In this document: one piece after another, positions 32,234 through 44,900 of the stretch | Layout of the letters: every line of letters begins with the position of its first letter | Numbering within the stretch: the stretch's first letter is position 1 | Assembly: GCF_025602895.1 (NCBI RefSeq) | Contig: NW_026516212.1 | Coordinates: 248,001-312,000 of the forward strand | Direction of reading: 5' to 3' | Length of the DNA: 64,000 nucleotides | Origin: Polychytrium aggregatum | Lineage: Eukaryota > Chytridiomycota > Chytridiomycetes > Polychytriales | Translations under genes and position numbers: made by a program | The notes under the pieces: model-generated | The model's input: only the letters and a program-made list of their open reading frames with translations | Told to the model about the DNA's origin: nothing | Databases searched by the model: none

Positions 32234-35200
32234 ATGAGTGAACCTCGAACCTTTCGTTTCCAGTCCCAGCTTCCCAAGCTCCCTGTCCCCGAATTGGACG
32301 AGACTTGCGACCGTTACCTCACCACGGTCAAGCCCTTTTTGAGCGAGCAGGATTTTGAAAGAACCAAGCTCGCCGTCGAAGAATTCAAGAAGGGCGGTGT
32401 CGGCCAAGAGCTCCAGAAGCGCCTGGTCGAAAGAGCTCAAAAGTCCGAGACTAGGTAAAGACCCGGCTGTCGCTGCTGCCATGGGTCCTTCCCTTCAACG
32501 GACGAAAACGGGGCCCTTTGTGTCGTCATGATGGGTTCGGGTTTCGGGTTTCGGGTTTCGGGTTTCGGGTTTCGGGTTTGGCGGTGCAGCCAGGCCAATC
32601 GAGTTAGCCAGCTCCTCTGTGCAGCACATGGCACCGCCTGGGCGGCGAGTGCGTCGGTCTCTGTCGCCACATCGCACATGTCGCCATCGCATTCATTGAT
32701 CAAGACCTAACTCTCGCGTCCCATCCACACCTCCTGCACGATTCCCACAGCTGGTTGATCGATTGGTGGAACGAGTGGGCCTACATGGGCTACCGCGACC
32801 CTGTCGTCATCAACGTCAGCTACTTCTTCGGTACGTCCTCTGGATCTGTCGTGGCGTATTGCCGCACCTGCGCTCCTCATTCCTTGGAATTCATCCTGCT
32901 GACTCTCGTGTCCTCTCCCACGACCACCCGCAGTCTTTCGCGATGATAAGCGCAGAAAACAGCCCGCGGCCAGGGCGGCCTCGCTCGTGACCGGGGCGCT
33001 CCTGTTCAGAGATTCGCTTCTCAAGTAAGTGAAGCCACAGTGTCCCTGCTTCACGACTGCCTGTGATGCCGTCAATGCGCCCGTTGCCTTTGCGGGCATA
33101 TCGATCCACCTCCTGTCAGGCCGCGACGACACTTTCGGTGATTCCAGCGCTGACGCTCGCAACGGTACTCGTAACGGCGCCCGTTTGCCTCTCCGCTTCA
33201 CAGGGAAGAGCTCGAGCCCGACATGGTCCGCACCACCCCGCTCTGCATGCAGCAGTACAAGTACATGTTCAACAACTGCCGCATTCCCCAGATCCCTTCG
33301 GACATTACTCGCAACAGCGATCCCAAGGAGAACCAGCACATTGTCGTCATGAGAAAGAACCAGTTCTACTCCCTCACCGTTATCGACAAGGACGGCAGCC
33401 AGCTCTCCACCGATGAGATCGAGGAGTACGTTCCAATGACAACCTCTGCAGTCGCTGGTGCATGTCCACCCCGTGGGCTCGCGGCACCCCATCCCGCCCA
33501 CAATTGCTTATCCAAATCTCGCCCACTTGTCGCTCCAGGCAGCTTCTCAAGATCTACGAGCAGGCCGACAAGATCGGCAAGGTCCCCGCCGTTGGCGCCC
33601 TCACCTCCGAGCACCGCGATGTCTGGACCAACATTCGCGACGAAATGTTGAAGTCCCCCCTCAACGCCGCGTCGCTCGAGGCGATCGAGAGCGCCATCTT
33701 GGTCCTCTGCCTGGACGACACCAAGCCCGTGACCCATGACGAGGTATGTTGGTCTCTGGCTCTGCCGACTGTGTTGCTTCCGTTGATGGCGGACTCTGAG
33801 CTGGGCTGGGTCCAGGACTGCACGGGGAAGCTCGGATTGGCCGGCCTGTGGTATCCGGTTGCTGATTCCCAGTCTCTCACGCACACTCCCGACATTGCTC
33901 CTTATTCAGGCTAGCCGCGCTTGCTGGCACGGCGACGGTCGCAACCGCTTCTACGACAAGTCGCTCGAGTTCATTGTCTTTGACAACGGAAAGGCCGGCT
34001 TCCTCGGCGAGCACTCCATGATGGACGCCACCCCCACCTCCCGCCTCTGCGACTTTATCCTCGAGGGCCTTGACAATGGCACCATCAACCACGGCACTCG
34101 CACCGGCGCCTCGATCGAGCCCGTGCGCCTCGAGTTTGAGTTGACGGACTCGCTGCTCCAGGCCATCGACACGGCCCAGACCAACTTTGCCGCCCTGATT
34201 GCCAAGGAGGACCTGCGCGTGGTTGCTTTTGATGGATACGGAAAGAACCTCATCAAGAAGTTGCAAGTGTCCCCCGACGCATATACCCAGATGGCCATGC
34301 AGCTGGCTTACTACCGCATGTACGGCCACTGTGTCCCCACCTACGAGTCCGGCATGACCAAAAAGTTCCTCTGCGGCCGAACCGAAACCTGCCGCTCCGT
34401 CACGATGGAGTCCGTCGACTGGGTCAAGGCCATGGATGACCCCGCTCTCTCGGTGAGTCCCCACGCATGATCGTTGCGATGGTGTTGCTTGCTATGGCTG
34501 CTTGCTATGGCTGCACGGCCAGCTGCGTCTGGACGGTGCCCCTCCGATGTCGATGCTGCAGCGAGCCGGCTGCCCCTCAGCGCCCGACCGTGTGAGCCAA
34601 CCCGTCGAACACCGAACACCAGCGCTAGTTACTGACGCACACTGCCTTGCATCGTGTTCACTCGTGCCGCTCATCCAGCCCAAGGAAAAGGGCGAGCTTG
34701 GCCGCAAGGCTGTCGGCGCCCAGTCCGCCTACATGGCCAAGTGTATCGACGGCCGTGGTGTCGATCGCCATCTCCTCGGTCTCAAGCTCTCGGTTCTCCC
34801 TGGCGAGCCTGTCCCCAGTCTCTTTGCCGACCCTGCTTACGCCTACTCGACCCACTGGTATCTCTCCACCTCGCAAATCACCTCCGAGTATTTTGAAGGC
34901 TATGGCTGGGGCCAGGTCGTCTCGGATGGCTACGGTATTGCGTACATGGTGCCCAACAACAAGCTCTACTTCAACATTGTCTCTCTCCACTTGAGAAACG
35001 ACCAGCTTGAGCACTACCTCCGCGAGGCTCTCATGGAGATGCGCGAGGTCTTTGAGGCTTCGATCCCGCCTCCCAAGCCCAAGCCCGCTCCCGTGTCTGC
35101 TCCCGTGTCTGCTCCCGTGGCTGCCTCGGCCCCTGAACTCGCTGCACCTACTGTCGTCATTACCCCGTAAGGAATCCTGCTTTGTGTGCTGCTGTATCTG

Positions 35201-35712
35201 GTTGTGGTGGTGCCTTTATCAGGCGACGCATGGCTGTGCATCCACTGCCTCTGGACCCCGTACTGACCATGCCGCTCGTGCTTTGAATCTTGGCCTCCCT
35301 TCTTCCCACTGGTCGCCCGATCTCGATCCGCAGTGATGCCAACGCCGCTCCTGCCCAGCAGCCCGCCTCGCTCCCCAGAGCCATGACCCTGGAGATGCCC
35401 GCCCTTCCCCCCAAGTCGGCTAATCCCTCCGACTTCAACCTGCCCTATCTGGCCAACAAGCCCCAAACCAGCAGCGGATTCTGTCCCTTCTGCGGCATCA
35501 CCAGCGGCAAGGCTTTCAGCTTCTTCTCGTCCTCCTCTGAGGCCAAAGCCGTGCCCACTATCAAGGAGGAACACCACCAGTAAGACCCGTCTTGTTGGTC
35601 AGAGAGCAAAGCTGTCGCTTCCCAACGAATCTCTCTGAGTACCATGTTTGATTGTGTGTGATTTTTTTTCTTCCGTTCCCTCTATCACAGCCGTGCCCCA
35701 TCTGATTTGTAA
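32234..35712 (+). CDS. CAT2: Carnitine O-acetyltransferase with a C-terminal extension
   Basis: Nine exons, 32234-32454, 32751-32830, 32934-33024, 33204-33425, 33539-33743, 33910-34452, 34679-35166, 35334-35579 and 35691-35712, give about 705 residues. It moves acetyl groups between CoA and carnitine, linking peroxisomal and mitochondrial acetyl pools. Choline/carnitine acyltransferase signatures are clear: LPKLPVPELDETC near the start, YRDPVVINVSYFF, CLDD, the catalytic histidine in GEHSMMDATP (codon at 34012) and the carnitine-site RTETCRS. The C-terminal 110 residues are unusual for the family: Pro/Ala-rich, then a CPFCG pair. If the last two introns are wrong the protein ends earlier, at 35170 or 35583. 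No peroxisomal SKL-like end is seen. The first intron holds a 7-bp repeat array. Confidence 0.88.
32533..32580. repeat. 7-bp array GGGTTTC in an intron
   Basis: About six tandem units, G-rich on the plus strand and resembling an interstitial telomere-like repeat, inside the first intron of the carnitine acetyltransferase gene. Confidence 0.85.
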
Positions 35713-36503
35713 GTTCCCTACGCAAAACTGTGTTGCTCGTTGGTGTTGTTGTTGGTATTGGTGTTTAGGGTGGGGGCCACTCTCCCTTCCCTTGCCTTCC
35801 CTTCCCTTCCCTTCCCGTGCCCTCTCTTTCTTTTTGTTTCCCTTCTCCCCTCTAGTATCGTATTGATTCTACTGTTGTCATCGTTGCGGCTGGTGGTGGT
35901 ATGCAGTTGATTAGCAGCACACCCAAACGAAAGGGGGGCCGCCCGATTTGAGTCCCTGTGTGTGCCACTTTCTTCTGGATCTTGAATACACAACCCCATC
36001 CACAATGACCAAACAGCGTGTCCATCGAGACCGGCACGGTGGGAGGGGGAGGGCTGCCTTTGGGAATGAATGCCTCATCGAAGCAGAAAGGGGCAATCGC
36101 CCTGGCTCAAAACATGGTGTCCCGTTTCAAAATGGCCTCGCTGTAATACCTGGTTGATCAGCGGCGGCGAAGAGAGAGGGAAATGAGCACGCCGATGCAA
36201 ACCAAGCTGCTGCAGGTCGCCGCCCACAACGTCTCTCTCCACCATTTGACTCGACCCAGAAGCAAGGGAGGGTATCTGCCAACAATCCCTACTTTGGATG
36301 GCAAATCTTCAAGATGGCCGATTTGAATGCATAGTAGTACGCAATCGAGACTATGGGGCCGTGAGCCCAGGACGTAAGTATATCGTTTCGATTGAAGGGT
36401 GCAAGGCTCTCTTGGTTTACGTCAGGGTCTGCATTCATTGCCGTTTGGATGATGGAGGGGGCGGCTGGTACACGCAAGCCATCCAGGATTCTTGCGCGAC
36501 GCC
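35713..36503. other. Convergent intergenic region
   Basis: No coding signal is supported. A CTTCC run lies at 35792-35815, and near 36118 a GTGTCCCGTTT motif resembles the end of the transposon family. Confidence 0.5.
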
Positions 36504-37177
36504 TTACCAAGTCTGAAAATGACATAGACTGCCAGATATCCTGGGTCCCAAAAGTCCTGGACCAGCGCCGGACTGAGGTTGGTGTATCGGGGCAGCAGCA
36601 CCTGTCGAGCCGAATGCGCCGGGTTCATCGTCGGATTCACACGAATGGTGCTGTGGAAAGAAGTGCGATGCGAAGCCCGATTCAAGGCCGATGCATCCCA
36701 AACTCGCCTTCCTTCCCCCTCTCTCTTCTCCACCCACATACCAGTCCGTAGATGCGACAAACAACAAACGCGGTCATGTAGACACCCGATATCCAGATGC
36801 AGCCCGAGAACTCGTTGATCATGATCCGGACGACGCCGGCGCGAAAGGCGTATGAGTATGTGAATCGAACAAGCAGCAGAATAAGATTGAGGCTCATGGT
36901 CAGGAACTGGAAGCTGCCCCACGAGAAGCGGTTGGAGTGAGCAGTCGATCTGGCAGCGAGTGGCCGATGCTTTGGTAAATGCCACCACCCAATTGCATCG
37001 ACGACGAATGATGGAAACGGCGATGAGATCGACTCACAGATACAGCCCGGTCACGTAGTAAAACGAATGCCGCAAGTATTCGGCGAACAGCGTCAGGATC
37101 AGGTCCGCCAGCAGCAGCAAGAGCTGCACGCATGTGAGGATGCGGATGCTGTGCAGGTTCTCGGTGAGCTTCCGCAT
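36504..37177 (-). CDS. Small membrane protein, unrecognised
   Basis: Three exons, 37177-37038, 36913-36742 and 36650-36504, join in phase to give 152 residues. At least three hydrophobic segments are present: ILTCVQLLLLLADLILTLF, FLTMSLNLILLLVRF and CIWISGVYMTAFVVC. A Ser/Gly/Pro-rich tail then follows. I do not recognise the family. The N-terminus is uncertain, because another hydrophobic stretch ([19 protein letters not shown]) lies upstream at about 37320-37380 on the same strand and could belong to an extra first exon. It starts 355 bp from RidA on the opposite strand. Confidence 0.55.
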
Positions 37178-37531
37178 CGCTGTCGCTGGTATCGCTGGTA
37201 TCGCAAGGGTCTCTGCGCGAGCTCAAGGGCGAGATTCGCTCCAACACACATCAAGGCGCCGGATAGCCATGGACTTGCGATTGGTGCCCGCGCTCGCTGC
37301 CGAGAAGCAAGAGCAAGCACCCTCCCTCCTGGAGGTCCGCTGCCAGCGCTATCGCCGATGCGACGGTGATGACGATTCCGAGCGCAGTCCCAAGTCCCGG
37401 CTGCGACGGTCCACAAACGGAGACCTCAAATAGAAGCATCCCGAGAGTGCATCCATTGCCGCCATCGTCATCGCCATTGCCATCGTCATCGCACCTTCGC
37501 CATCGCCATCGCACCTTCTCCCCCGCAAGCC

Positions 37532-38099
37532 ATGGAAACCAACGTCCAGCGAGTCTCGTCCAACTCCAAGTGGGAGAGCATTGTTGGCTACTCGCGAGCG
37601 GTCAAGAAAGGCCCCTTCGTCTTCGTCTCCGGAACCACCGCTACCGATCCCGAGACCGGCAAGATCGCCCACCATGGAGACTCATATGCCCAGGTAGATG
37701 ATCGTGCGGAGCGTGAGGGGGGGGGCGCTGTAGCGATCTACGCTGGCATGGTTGGCTCAAGGTCGATTGCATGACCCAGCCAGTCCCCGGGAGTCTTACT
37801 CCATGCCGATTATGCTGTTGCTGGTGCTGATACCCGTGCGTCGCCCGGCATCGTATCATCAGACCCGCTTGATCTTCCAGAACATCGAGCGGGGTCTGCT
37901 GGCCCTCGGAGCCTCCCTCGGTGATGTCACCCGCACCCGCATGTACGTCGTCGATATGGGGCGCAACTGGGACGGCGTCGCAAAGGCCCACGCCGAGTTC
38001 ATGAAGTCGGTTATGCCCGCGGCCACGGCAATCCAGGTCGAGAAGCTTGTCGATCCAGCCATGCTGGTTGAGATCGAGGTGGATGCTGTAGTGCTATAG
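37532..38099 (+). CDS. RidA/YjgF/UK114 family enamine/imine deaminase
   Basis: Two exons, 37532-37693 and 37863-38099, give 132 residues. RidA proteins form trimers that hydrolyse reactive 2-aminoacrylate and related imines made by PLP enzymes, in cytosol or mitochondria. Family features include [18 protein letters not shown] in the first half and [14 protein letters not shown], with the arginine that binds the substrate carboxylate. The C-terminal [18 protein letters not shown] strand is typical. The sequence belongs to the YjgH-like branch by its GYSRAV start, so substrate preference may differ from yeast Mmf1. No presequence is obvious. Confidence 0.88.
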
Positions 38100-38538
38100 T
38101 GCGGCTTGGAGCGGTCTTGCAGCCAACTGGTTACCACACATCCACCGGCTGGCCCTCAATACAATTTGTGTCGTCGGTCTCCACCGGCAAGCAGCGTGCA
38201 CGCAGGCCGTCACCATCGAGTGCCGCCACAGATCGTCGTCGCAGATCGTCGTCGCAGAGGCAGTTCGCAACGGCTGGAGAGCCTTGCCGCTGGGACAGGT
38301 CCGCGAGTCCCGCCCTTCGTGTCCAGCACAGGCGAACGGCCCCTTTCGTCGTCGCCCTCGTCACCTTGGCACATTGATGCATTTCGCCCTTCATCAGCTT
38401 CGGCCTGGGTGCTCACCAGCAAGTCCTCAGTACACCGTGCGCTTGGTCTTGCCCGCCCATCCGCCCGCCTGCCCGCCTCCTCCTCCTCCTTTCGTCTCAT
38501 CGCTCGCCCGCTCGCCCGCCCACCTGGCGCCGATCCCA
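38100..38538. other. Intergenic RidA/SNX4
   Basis: Nothing recognised; it should contain the SNX4 promoter. Confidence 0.45.
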
Positions 38539-41518
38539 ATGGAAAACGTCTTTCTCGACAGCGACTTCAGCGCCAGCGTCCACTGGTCCGGCGAGGCTCA
38601 AGGGTCGTCCAGCATTGCCGGCCCCTCTCGCAGCCACTTTGATAGCGATCCGCTCTCGAGCTCTGTTGCGCCGCTCCAGATGGCTAGCTCGCTTGCTCCG
38701 GTACTGTCCTGTCTGCGACCCTGGCGCTATGTCGTAGCCCCTTGCGTTTCGAGTGTTTGCTGAGGGGGATATAGCACAATGCATGCCTGGCCAACTTCCC
38801 TCCATGCGACTTGTACGGCCCGAGGGATCCGAGCGCTAATCATACATGATTGCTCTCCGGCCATATGCCTTTCCTTGCTTTCGCCCAATCCGTCTGCGTG
38901 GGCTGCTCGGATGCCTTCTCGAATGCGCCTGGGCTCTTCCAACAATCCCCTCCTCCCCCCCGCCAAGGCTGGCCCTTCGTCGAGCTCCTATGCCCCCACC
39001 ACCCTCACTTCCTTTGAGGTTTTCACGAACAGCGCCATCCAGATATGGATCAGTGACCCCCAGAAGCATGGCGAAGGCACCACGGCGTTTGTCACCTATC
39101 TGATCACAACCAAGGTGAGAGACCATCGTCGAGCCCGAGACAGCGCCGCAAGCTGCCATGGCAGTCACATATGCTCGATGGTTTGCTGTGACGGCAGTCC
39201 CCACGCCTGTGGATGCTGTAGCTGAGCCTTGGGTACTAACAGGCCCATCGTCTCTGCCATGTGGCTTCGTTCGTCCACAGACTATTCTGGAGTCGTTCTC
39301 TGTGCCCGAGTTCTCGGTTCGACGACGATTCACCGATTTTGTCTGGCTCAACAAATATCTGGGCGACGAGTGTCCGGCCTGCATCATCCCTCCACTTCCG
39401 GACAAGCATCGGATGGGTAATGCCGATGGATAGACGGCGAATGTGTCGGCTGACGGGAGCAAGGCTGTTGATGATCAATGACTGCGCCGGTCTGTAAATG
39501 TCGCCGCGTGGATGCTTGCTGACTGATGATTGCCTCGTTCGGTTGCTGCACGAAAACAGAGTATATCACCGGCGACCGCTTCAGCACCGAGTTCATCGAG
39601 AAGAGAAGGCTGTCGCTCCAGATCTATCTCGACCGCGTTTCTCGACATCCGACGCTGCAACGAAGTCAGACCCTCAAGCAATTTCTCGAGAGCAGCGACC
39701 TGGTAGGGTTGGGCGATGCGGTTGATGTCAACAAGAGTTGGTGAGGCAGCGATTCTCTCGCATCGCCTCAGCCGAGCTTCACTGGCGACTCAGGGGCCGA
39801 GCCCACACCGTCTTCATCAACCACGCTTTGGCGGGTCTTGTAGCCGCCTCTCACACTTGAAGCTAACTTTGCTTACTTCATCGACTGGCCGCTGACGTCT
39901 GTTGGTGCTCCGTGATTCTCCGCAAATAATACTTGCAACACTTTGCTCTCGCCCTCAAAGCGAGTGGAAATCGCCATCAAGAAGAAGGATGCATACGTGT
40001 TCGAAGGCTTGAGCGATGTGCTGATCAATGTATTCACCAAAGTCAAGAAGCCCGACGAGCGTGCGCTGCTCTACCGTGCGGGCGTCGACAAGCTCGAGGA
40101 GAATCTAACGGCAGTCGAGAAAATGGCAGCAAAACTTGTCAAGCAAGAGTCGGGTAGGTGGCAAGCATCCGCGTTTGCTTACTGTGTGTTCTCATGGCAT
40201 TGTCGGTATTGGCGTCCGTCGTCAGTTGCGTCATCCTCTGCGGCGGTCTGACCTACTGGGCCATACAGAGCTGGAACTGGACTATGCCGAGCTGGCCGGG
40301 CTCATGACAACGTTGGGCAATATGGAGACGCAAATCACCGTTCCGCTCTCGGAGTTTGGGCACACCATTCGGGATGCCTCGTTGCTGCTGAAGGATAAGG
40401 TAGCCTGGCGCTGTCGTGTGTTTGAGGAGGGAGGCATGTCAGCTGTGCACTGTTGGGGGACCAGTGCCCATCAGTAAGCGGCGACGGACATCCACTGACA
40501 TTTGCGGCCATCTTTCATGGCTCTCTGCCTCCGCACTTACGACCACTCAGATCCAGAACGAAGAAAACGACTATCTAAGCAATCTCCGCGACTATATCGC
40601 TTACTGCCATTCGGTTCGGGTCGGTAGCCCCGCTGCTGAGATTTCGTGTGCCGTGGCTGCTGGCCATGTCGCTGGCTATGCCGCTAGCCATGTCGGCTGC
40701 CTTTATTGCTCTGTTCTCATACGTTCGCACTGCCCCCATTGCCAATCTGGCCAACGCTCGGTCTGCTGGCTTGTGCGGGTTATCTATAGGAGGTGCTGAA
40801 GTTGAATGACCAGAAGCAGATGGATTTCGAGGCTCTGACGGGCTACTTGGAAAGCTACACCGCCGAACGAGAGCGTCTTCTGTATCCCGGCCGCAACGCC
40901 AACTCCCTCAGCACCTTCTTCAAGGACAAATACCAGGAACTCAAGGGCGTTGATCTTGAAAAGGCCAAGGTGGCTCGGATCGGGCGCCTCGAGCTGAAGA
41001 TTGCAGAGGTGCGTGTGCCGCCGATGCTGCTTATCCACCCGCTCGACAGTCCATGGAGGGAGCGCCAATGCTGATGCCTCCCTCTCCCCATCAACGCGTC
41101 GTTAGTTGCAAGATGCTGTTGACTCAAGCCACCAAACCGCCGAGGCCTTTACCAACGAGATCTCGAAGGAAATGGATCTCTTCGAGGCCAACAAGTCGAT
41201 GGATTTCAAGGAGATTCTGCGCCGATCAACTGATGCCCAGCTAGAGTACCATCAGCGGGTGAGTGGCCCGATTTGCAGTGTGCGGCAATCGATCCGTGAC
41301 AGGCGCGTGGTCGCCGGTTCGAGCATACGGGCTGCTGGATAGCCAAAACTGGAATGACGAACGACTTGCCAGTCCGAGCTGTACCTGTGTCTGGATGTGA
41401 TAGTGAACAAGAATCACGCGGCGATGACTCACTCGAGGCACATCTTTCCCATCGACAGGGACAGAAACTCTGGGACGATTTGATCCCGATCTTGGAGGGT
41501 ATCCGGCTTGTCGAATAG
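38539..41518 (+). CDS. SNX4: Sorting nexin 4 (Atg24)
   Basis: Ten exons, 38539-38700, 38968-39114, 39281-39416, 39560-39702, 39961-40153, 40269-40399, 40551-40619, 40790-41008, 41106-41258 and 41459-41518, give 470 residues, all phases agreeing. Snx4 with Snx41/Snx42 returns SNAREs from endosomes and supports selective autophagy. After a Ser-rich leader, exons 2-4 encode a PX domain that binds phosphatidylinositol 3-phosphate (RRRFTDFVWLNKYL, IIPPLPDK, EKRRLSLQIYLDRV). Exons 5-10 encode a BAR coiled coil, including EVLKLNDQKQMDFEAL and the terminal WDDLIPILEGI that marks the SNX4 group. The exon 7 donor is a non-standard GTCGGT. A nearby GTAGCC would add one residue but break phase. Confidence 0.92.
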
Positions 41519-41970
41519 TCTGGTTCCAGCAGCTGTCGTTTCATCGGTTTGTTATTTTGTGCATACGTCTGTCCTCCATGAGTGAGATTGCCTTGGTAAC
41601 GTTGCGCTTGTCGGCCTGTCCGCGAGCCTCTCCGTTTTCGAACCACGGCTACATCGCAAGTCGACCCGACCTGATTGCTATCCGTGCTGCTGACGCTCCA
41701 TGCTGCGTCGGCCCGTGTATTTTGTGGGCAGTCGTTGTTTGTACTTGCTTGCGGTGTTGTCTGCTGGTTCGCCGGCTCCAGACGCTTGTGGCGCCGCAAC
41801 AATGCGTCTCTCTCACCGACTCTCTGGCATATATATGTAATGACCGCGCTGCGTACTTTCTGCGCGCAACGCGGCGCTTCCGACCAAGGCCTTTGTCAAG
41901 TCCATGTATTTGTGGTCGAGAGGGGAGGGGAGCAAACGCAGGATCGGCAGCGCTGGTGGTCGCGCCTTGC
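41519..41970. other. Convergent intergenic SNX4/Reb1-like
   Basis: No supported gene. Confidence 0.5.
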
Positions 41971-44900
41971 TCACGAGCTGCTGCCCTCTGGGCTTTTTGC
42001 GTCGCTCGCGTGTAGCATCAGCTGAACATTTGATATCTGACCCATGTTCATGGCCTGCGGATCGATCATCGCACACCTTGCTTCATATTCGTGGATTATG
42101 AGCTCGACGTTTTCTGGATGTTGGATGGGGGCGTGCGTATGCGAGCAGATCTGTCAGTCGCAACAGCAGAACCCCCAACCACACTCGTTCCTCAACTCTG
42201 GCTTCGCGCACCACCAGCGATGAGCCCCTCCCTCCCTCCCGCCAGCGTAGATCAGCCCCACGTATCATCGTTGGCAGCTCGCCCTTTGCCCTGTGAGCTA
42301 AAACCGATTGGCGAGGCCCCAGCATCCAGCGGAACTCACCCTGCAGCGATCTGTTGATGTCGCCGTGCTCAGCTTTCAGTTTTTTCCACATATTGGGGAG
42401 ATTGTTGCTCCTCTTGCCCACCAGCAAGCCGTTGATGAAGTGCGTCCAGGGAACCTCGGACTCGTCGTGCGCGCCGCTGGACTGGATCCTGTGGTTCAAA
42501 TCAACATCGAAGCCGGGGTGACAAAGAGTCAGGCTGCTATACAAGGCGCAAAGCGGCGGTGTGTGGGAGCGCCATCGACGCAGAGCAAGTCGTCGCACTT
42601 GCTGGACGAGTCACACGTTCATACATACTTTCGAAGGAACTCGAGCACAAGGGCAGGCGGAAACCCGGGATGGGCCTCAATGTCCATGAGCATCACCGTT
42701 TTCCTAATAGCGACGCAGACATTAGCGGAGGCAGGTTCGAGAACGCAATATGGTCCGAGAATGCAATAACGGTTCAGGGACATGCTGATGTATCTGCGCT
42801 TTCCACTTGCATTGGAAGAATGCGAGCAAGCAGACGCACACCCAGTCACCCCACGACGAGTCTGTCCCGGAATCAGCTACTTGCCAAAAGTCCTTCATAT
42901 TCGCCGGGGTTGTTCCGGGAAACTTGGCTGCCAGAGCAGTCCATGCCTTGAATTGGCGAGGATCTTCAATATCCATCTCCGCCATCATCTCCGCGCCGAC
43001 CTTCTTCAGCTTCATAAAGTCCTGGTATTTCCATTTGCGCGATTCGCCTGCGGGTGGTGTGTGTCAGCCGTCGGTTCAATGAGTTAAGCTGAGTAACAAC
43101 CATCACGTTCGCTGCTCTACGCATGTCTTCAAGCACGCGGATGTCGGCTGAGCCGGACACGGCATGCCTCTCGATGCACAGGACTTACCTTGATCGCGGG
43201 CTTCAAGGATCCGATATCGCTCCTGCAAGCAGCGCCATATGCCAAATCGATCGCCATGCAGAGATGAGTGGCGTAAGTAACTGCCCACTACCATAAACGC
43301 TTTCGGATGGATGCGCGTCAAGACAGCCCCATCCGTCCAGCATCTCCACCACGCGCTTTCGAGAAAAAGGCATCGATTTGGGACCGCGCCTCACGGTGAG
43401 TTGCAGCGTACCTTGGCAAACGCCTTTCCGATCATCCGCTCGAGCTCGGCCCACTGCCGGCCATGGATGGCGACGAGGGCACGAAGCTGGTCGTCCTCCT
43501 CCTTTGTCCATTCACCCTTGGAGATGATTTGATACTTGTTGACCAAATACCGCTTCAGACTCTTGGCCGTACGGTTAATACGGCTCTCGTACTGGATGGC
43601 CTTCAAAAACTCGTTGCATTTCCGATTCAGTCCTTTCTTTCCCGGCTTGATGTAGCCGTAGATGTTTTCAGTGGTGGGGTCCAGTCCTTCGCTCTGGAGG
43701 TATTGCCGGATCGCCTCATCGACGGCCTCGATTTCACGCTTGACAAACGGGCCGGAGGCAAACGTCGCGGCTTCATGTTCGGGAGGGTTGATCTGCTGGT
43801 GCCATGACTGGCGTGTTTCCAGCTCGGTGTTGATAAAGTCGTAAATGGTCGAGTAGTTGCTGATGGCCGGACTGATGCTTTGAGTGGCTGCAGTTTCGGC
43901 TGGCTCGGCAGGGGTGGGCGGCATAAGGACATTGATGATGCTGGCGGCGTCCGAAGCAACTACAGGCGCATCCCTTCGCTGAACGAATAGACTCTGCGAC
44001 AGGGCGTGATCGAGCTTGAACGGGAGGAATCCGGGGTTGGTCGGCACAGAAATGGGGACCGCTTTCCGGGGCGGCACGGGGGCGACTGACGCACTGGACT
44101 TTTGGCGCTTGGCCGGCCCGGGATCGGCTGATTTATCCTCGAGTGAGTCCTGCAACTCGGATGCATCTCGTTTCCAGGCGACTTCAACAGGAACAGATTC
44201 ACTAGGAGGACAATCGATCGTGGCTTTGGGTGTTCTCGAGTCAGCGGGAGACAGCGCTCCGGCTCCGCTGTCGTTGTCGATGTCGTTTCCATCGCCTTCT
44301 CTGTCTGAGCCCGAGCCTTCGTTGTCGTTCTCGACAGGGGCATCGACGCGACCGTCCCGGTTCTGAGTCGCATCGGCTTTCTTGGAGCCTTTCGTTCCTT
44401 TTGCACGGACAGCTTTCTTCTTGCCGCCCGCCTTGTTCTCCGATCCGAATTTGCCGACATCATCCGGATTAGACCTTGACAAACCGTCGTCCTCTTCTTG
44501 TTCTTCCTTTGCCGCCGCCTGGGCATGGATGGAGGCATGCTCGAGGCCGGATTCATCTACGACATCGGCGGCCTCAGGGTCAGTATTCGAGTCGACTTGC
44601 TTCTTCTTCTTTTTCTTTTTCTTCTTTTTCGCTTCGGCGCTATCGTGCACATCCGCCTCGGACGGACTGGCCAGGGCAGCAGTCTCCGCAACGCCGTCCG
44701 GTGTAGTCTCGTCGGTGTCAGGATCGACATCGCTTGCTTTTTCGGTTTTTGATATAACAAGAGTATCGTTTGGGGATTCAGGCGGGTTCAGCTCCTCGCT
44801 GGCAGCTGTCGCCAGACCACCATCGGCGGATTTCTTCTTCTTCTTGGGCTTGACAGATAGAGGTGCTTCTCCCGATACTGCGATCGGGGACGCGCAGGCA

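Noticed and set aside
31098-32237. A 379-codon open frame before the carnitine acetyltransferase gene
   Set aside because: Composition is Arg/Ser/Pro/Leu-rich with no motif, other frames in the same DNA are equally open, and it overlaps the next gene's start.
32533-32580. Interstitial telomere
   Set aside because: Only about six units of a 7-bp repeat inside an intron. It resembles telomeric DNA but gives no evidence of a chromosome end.
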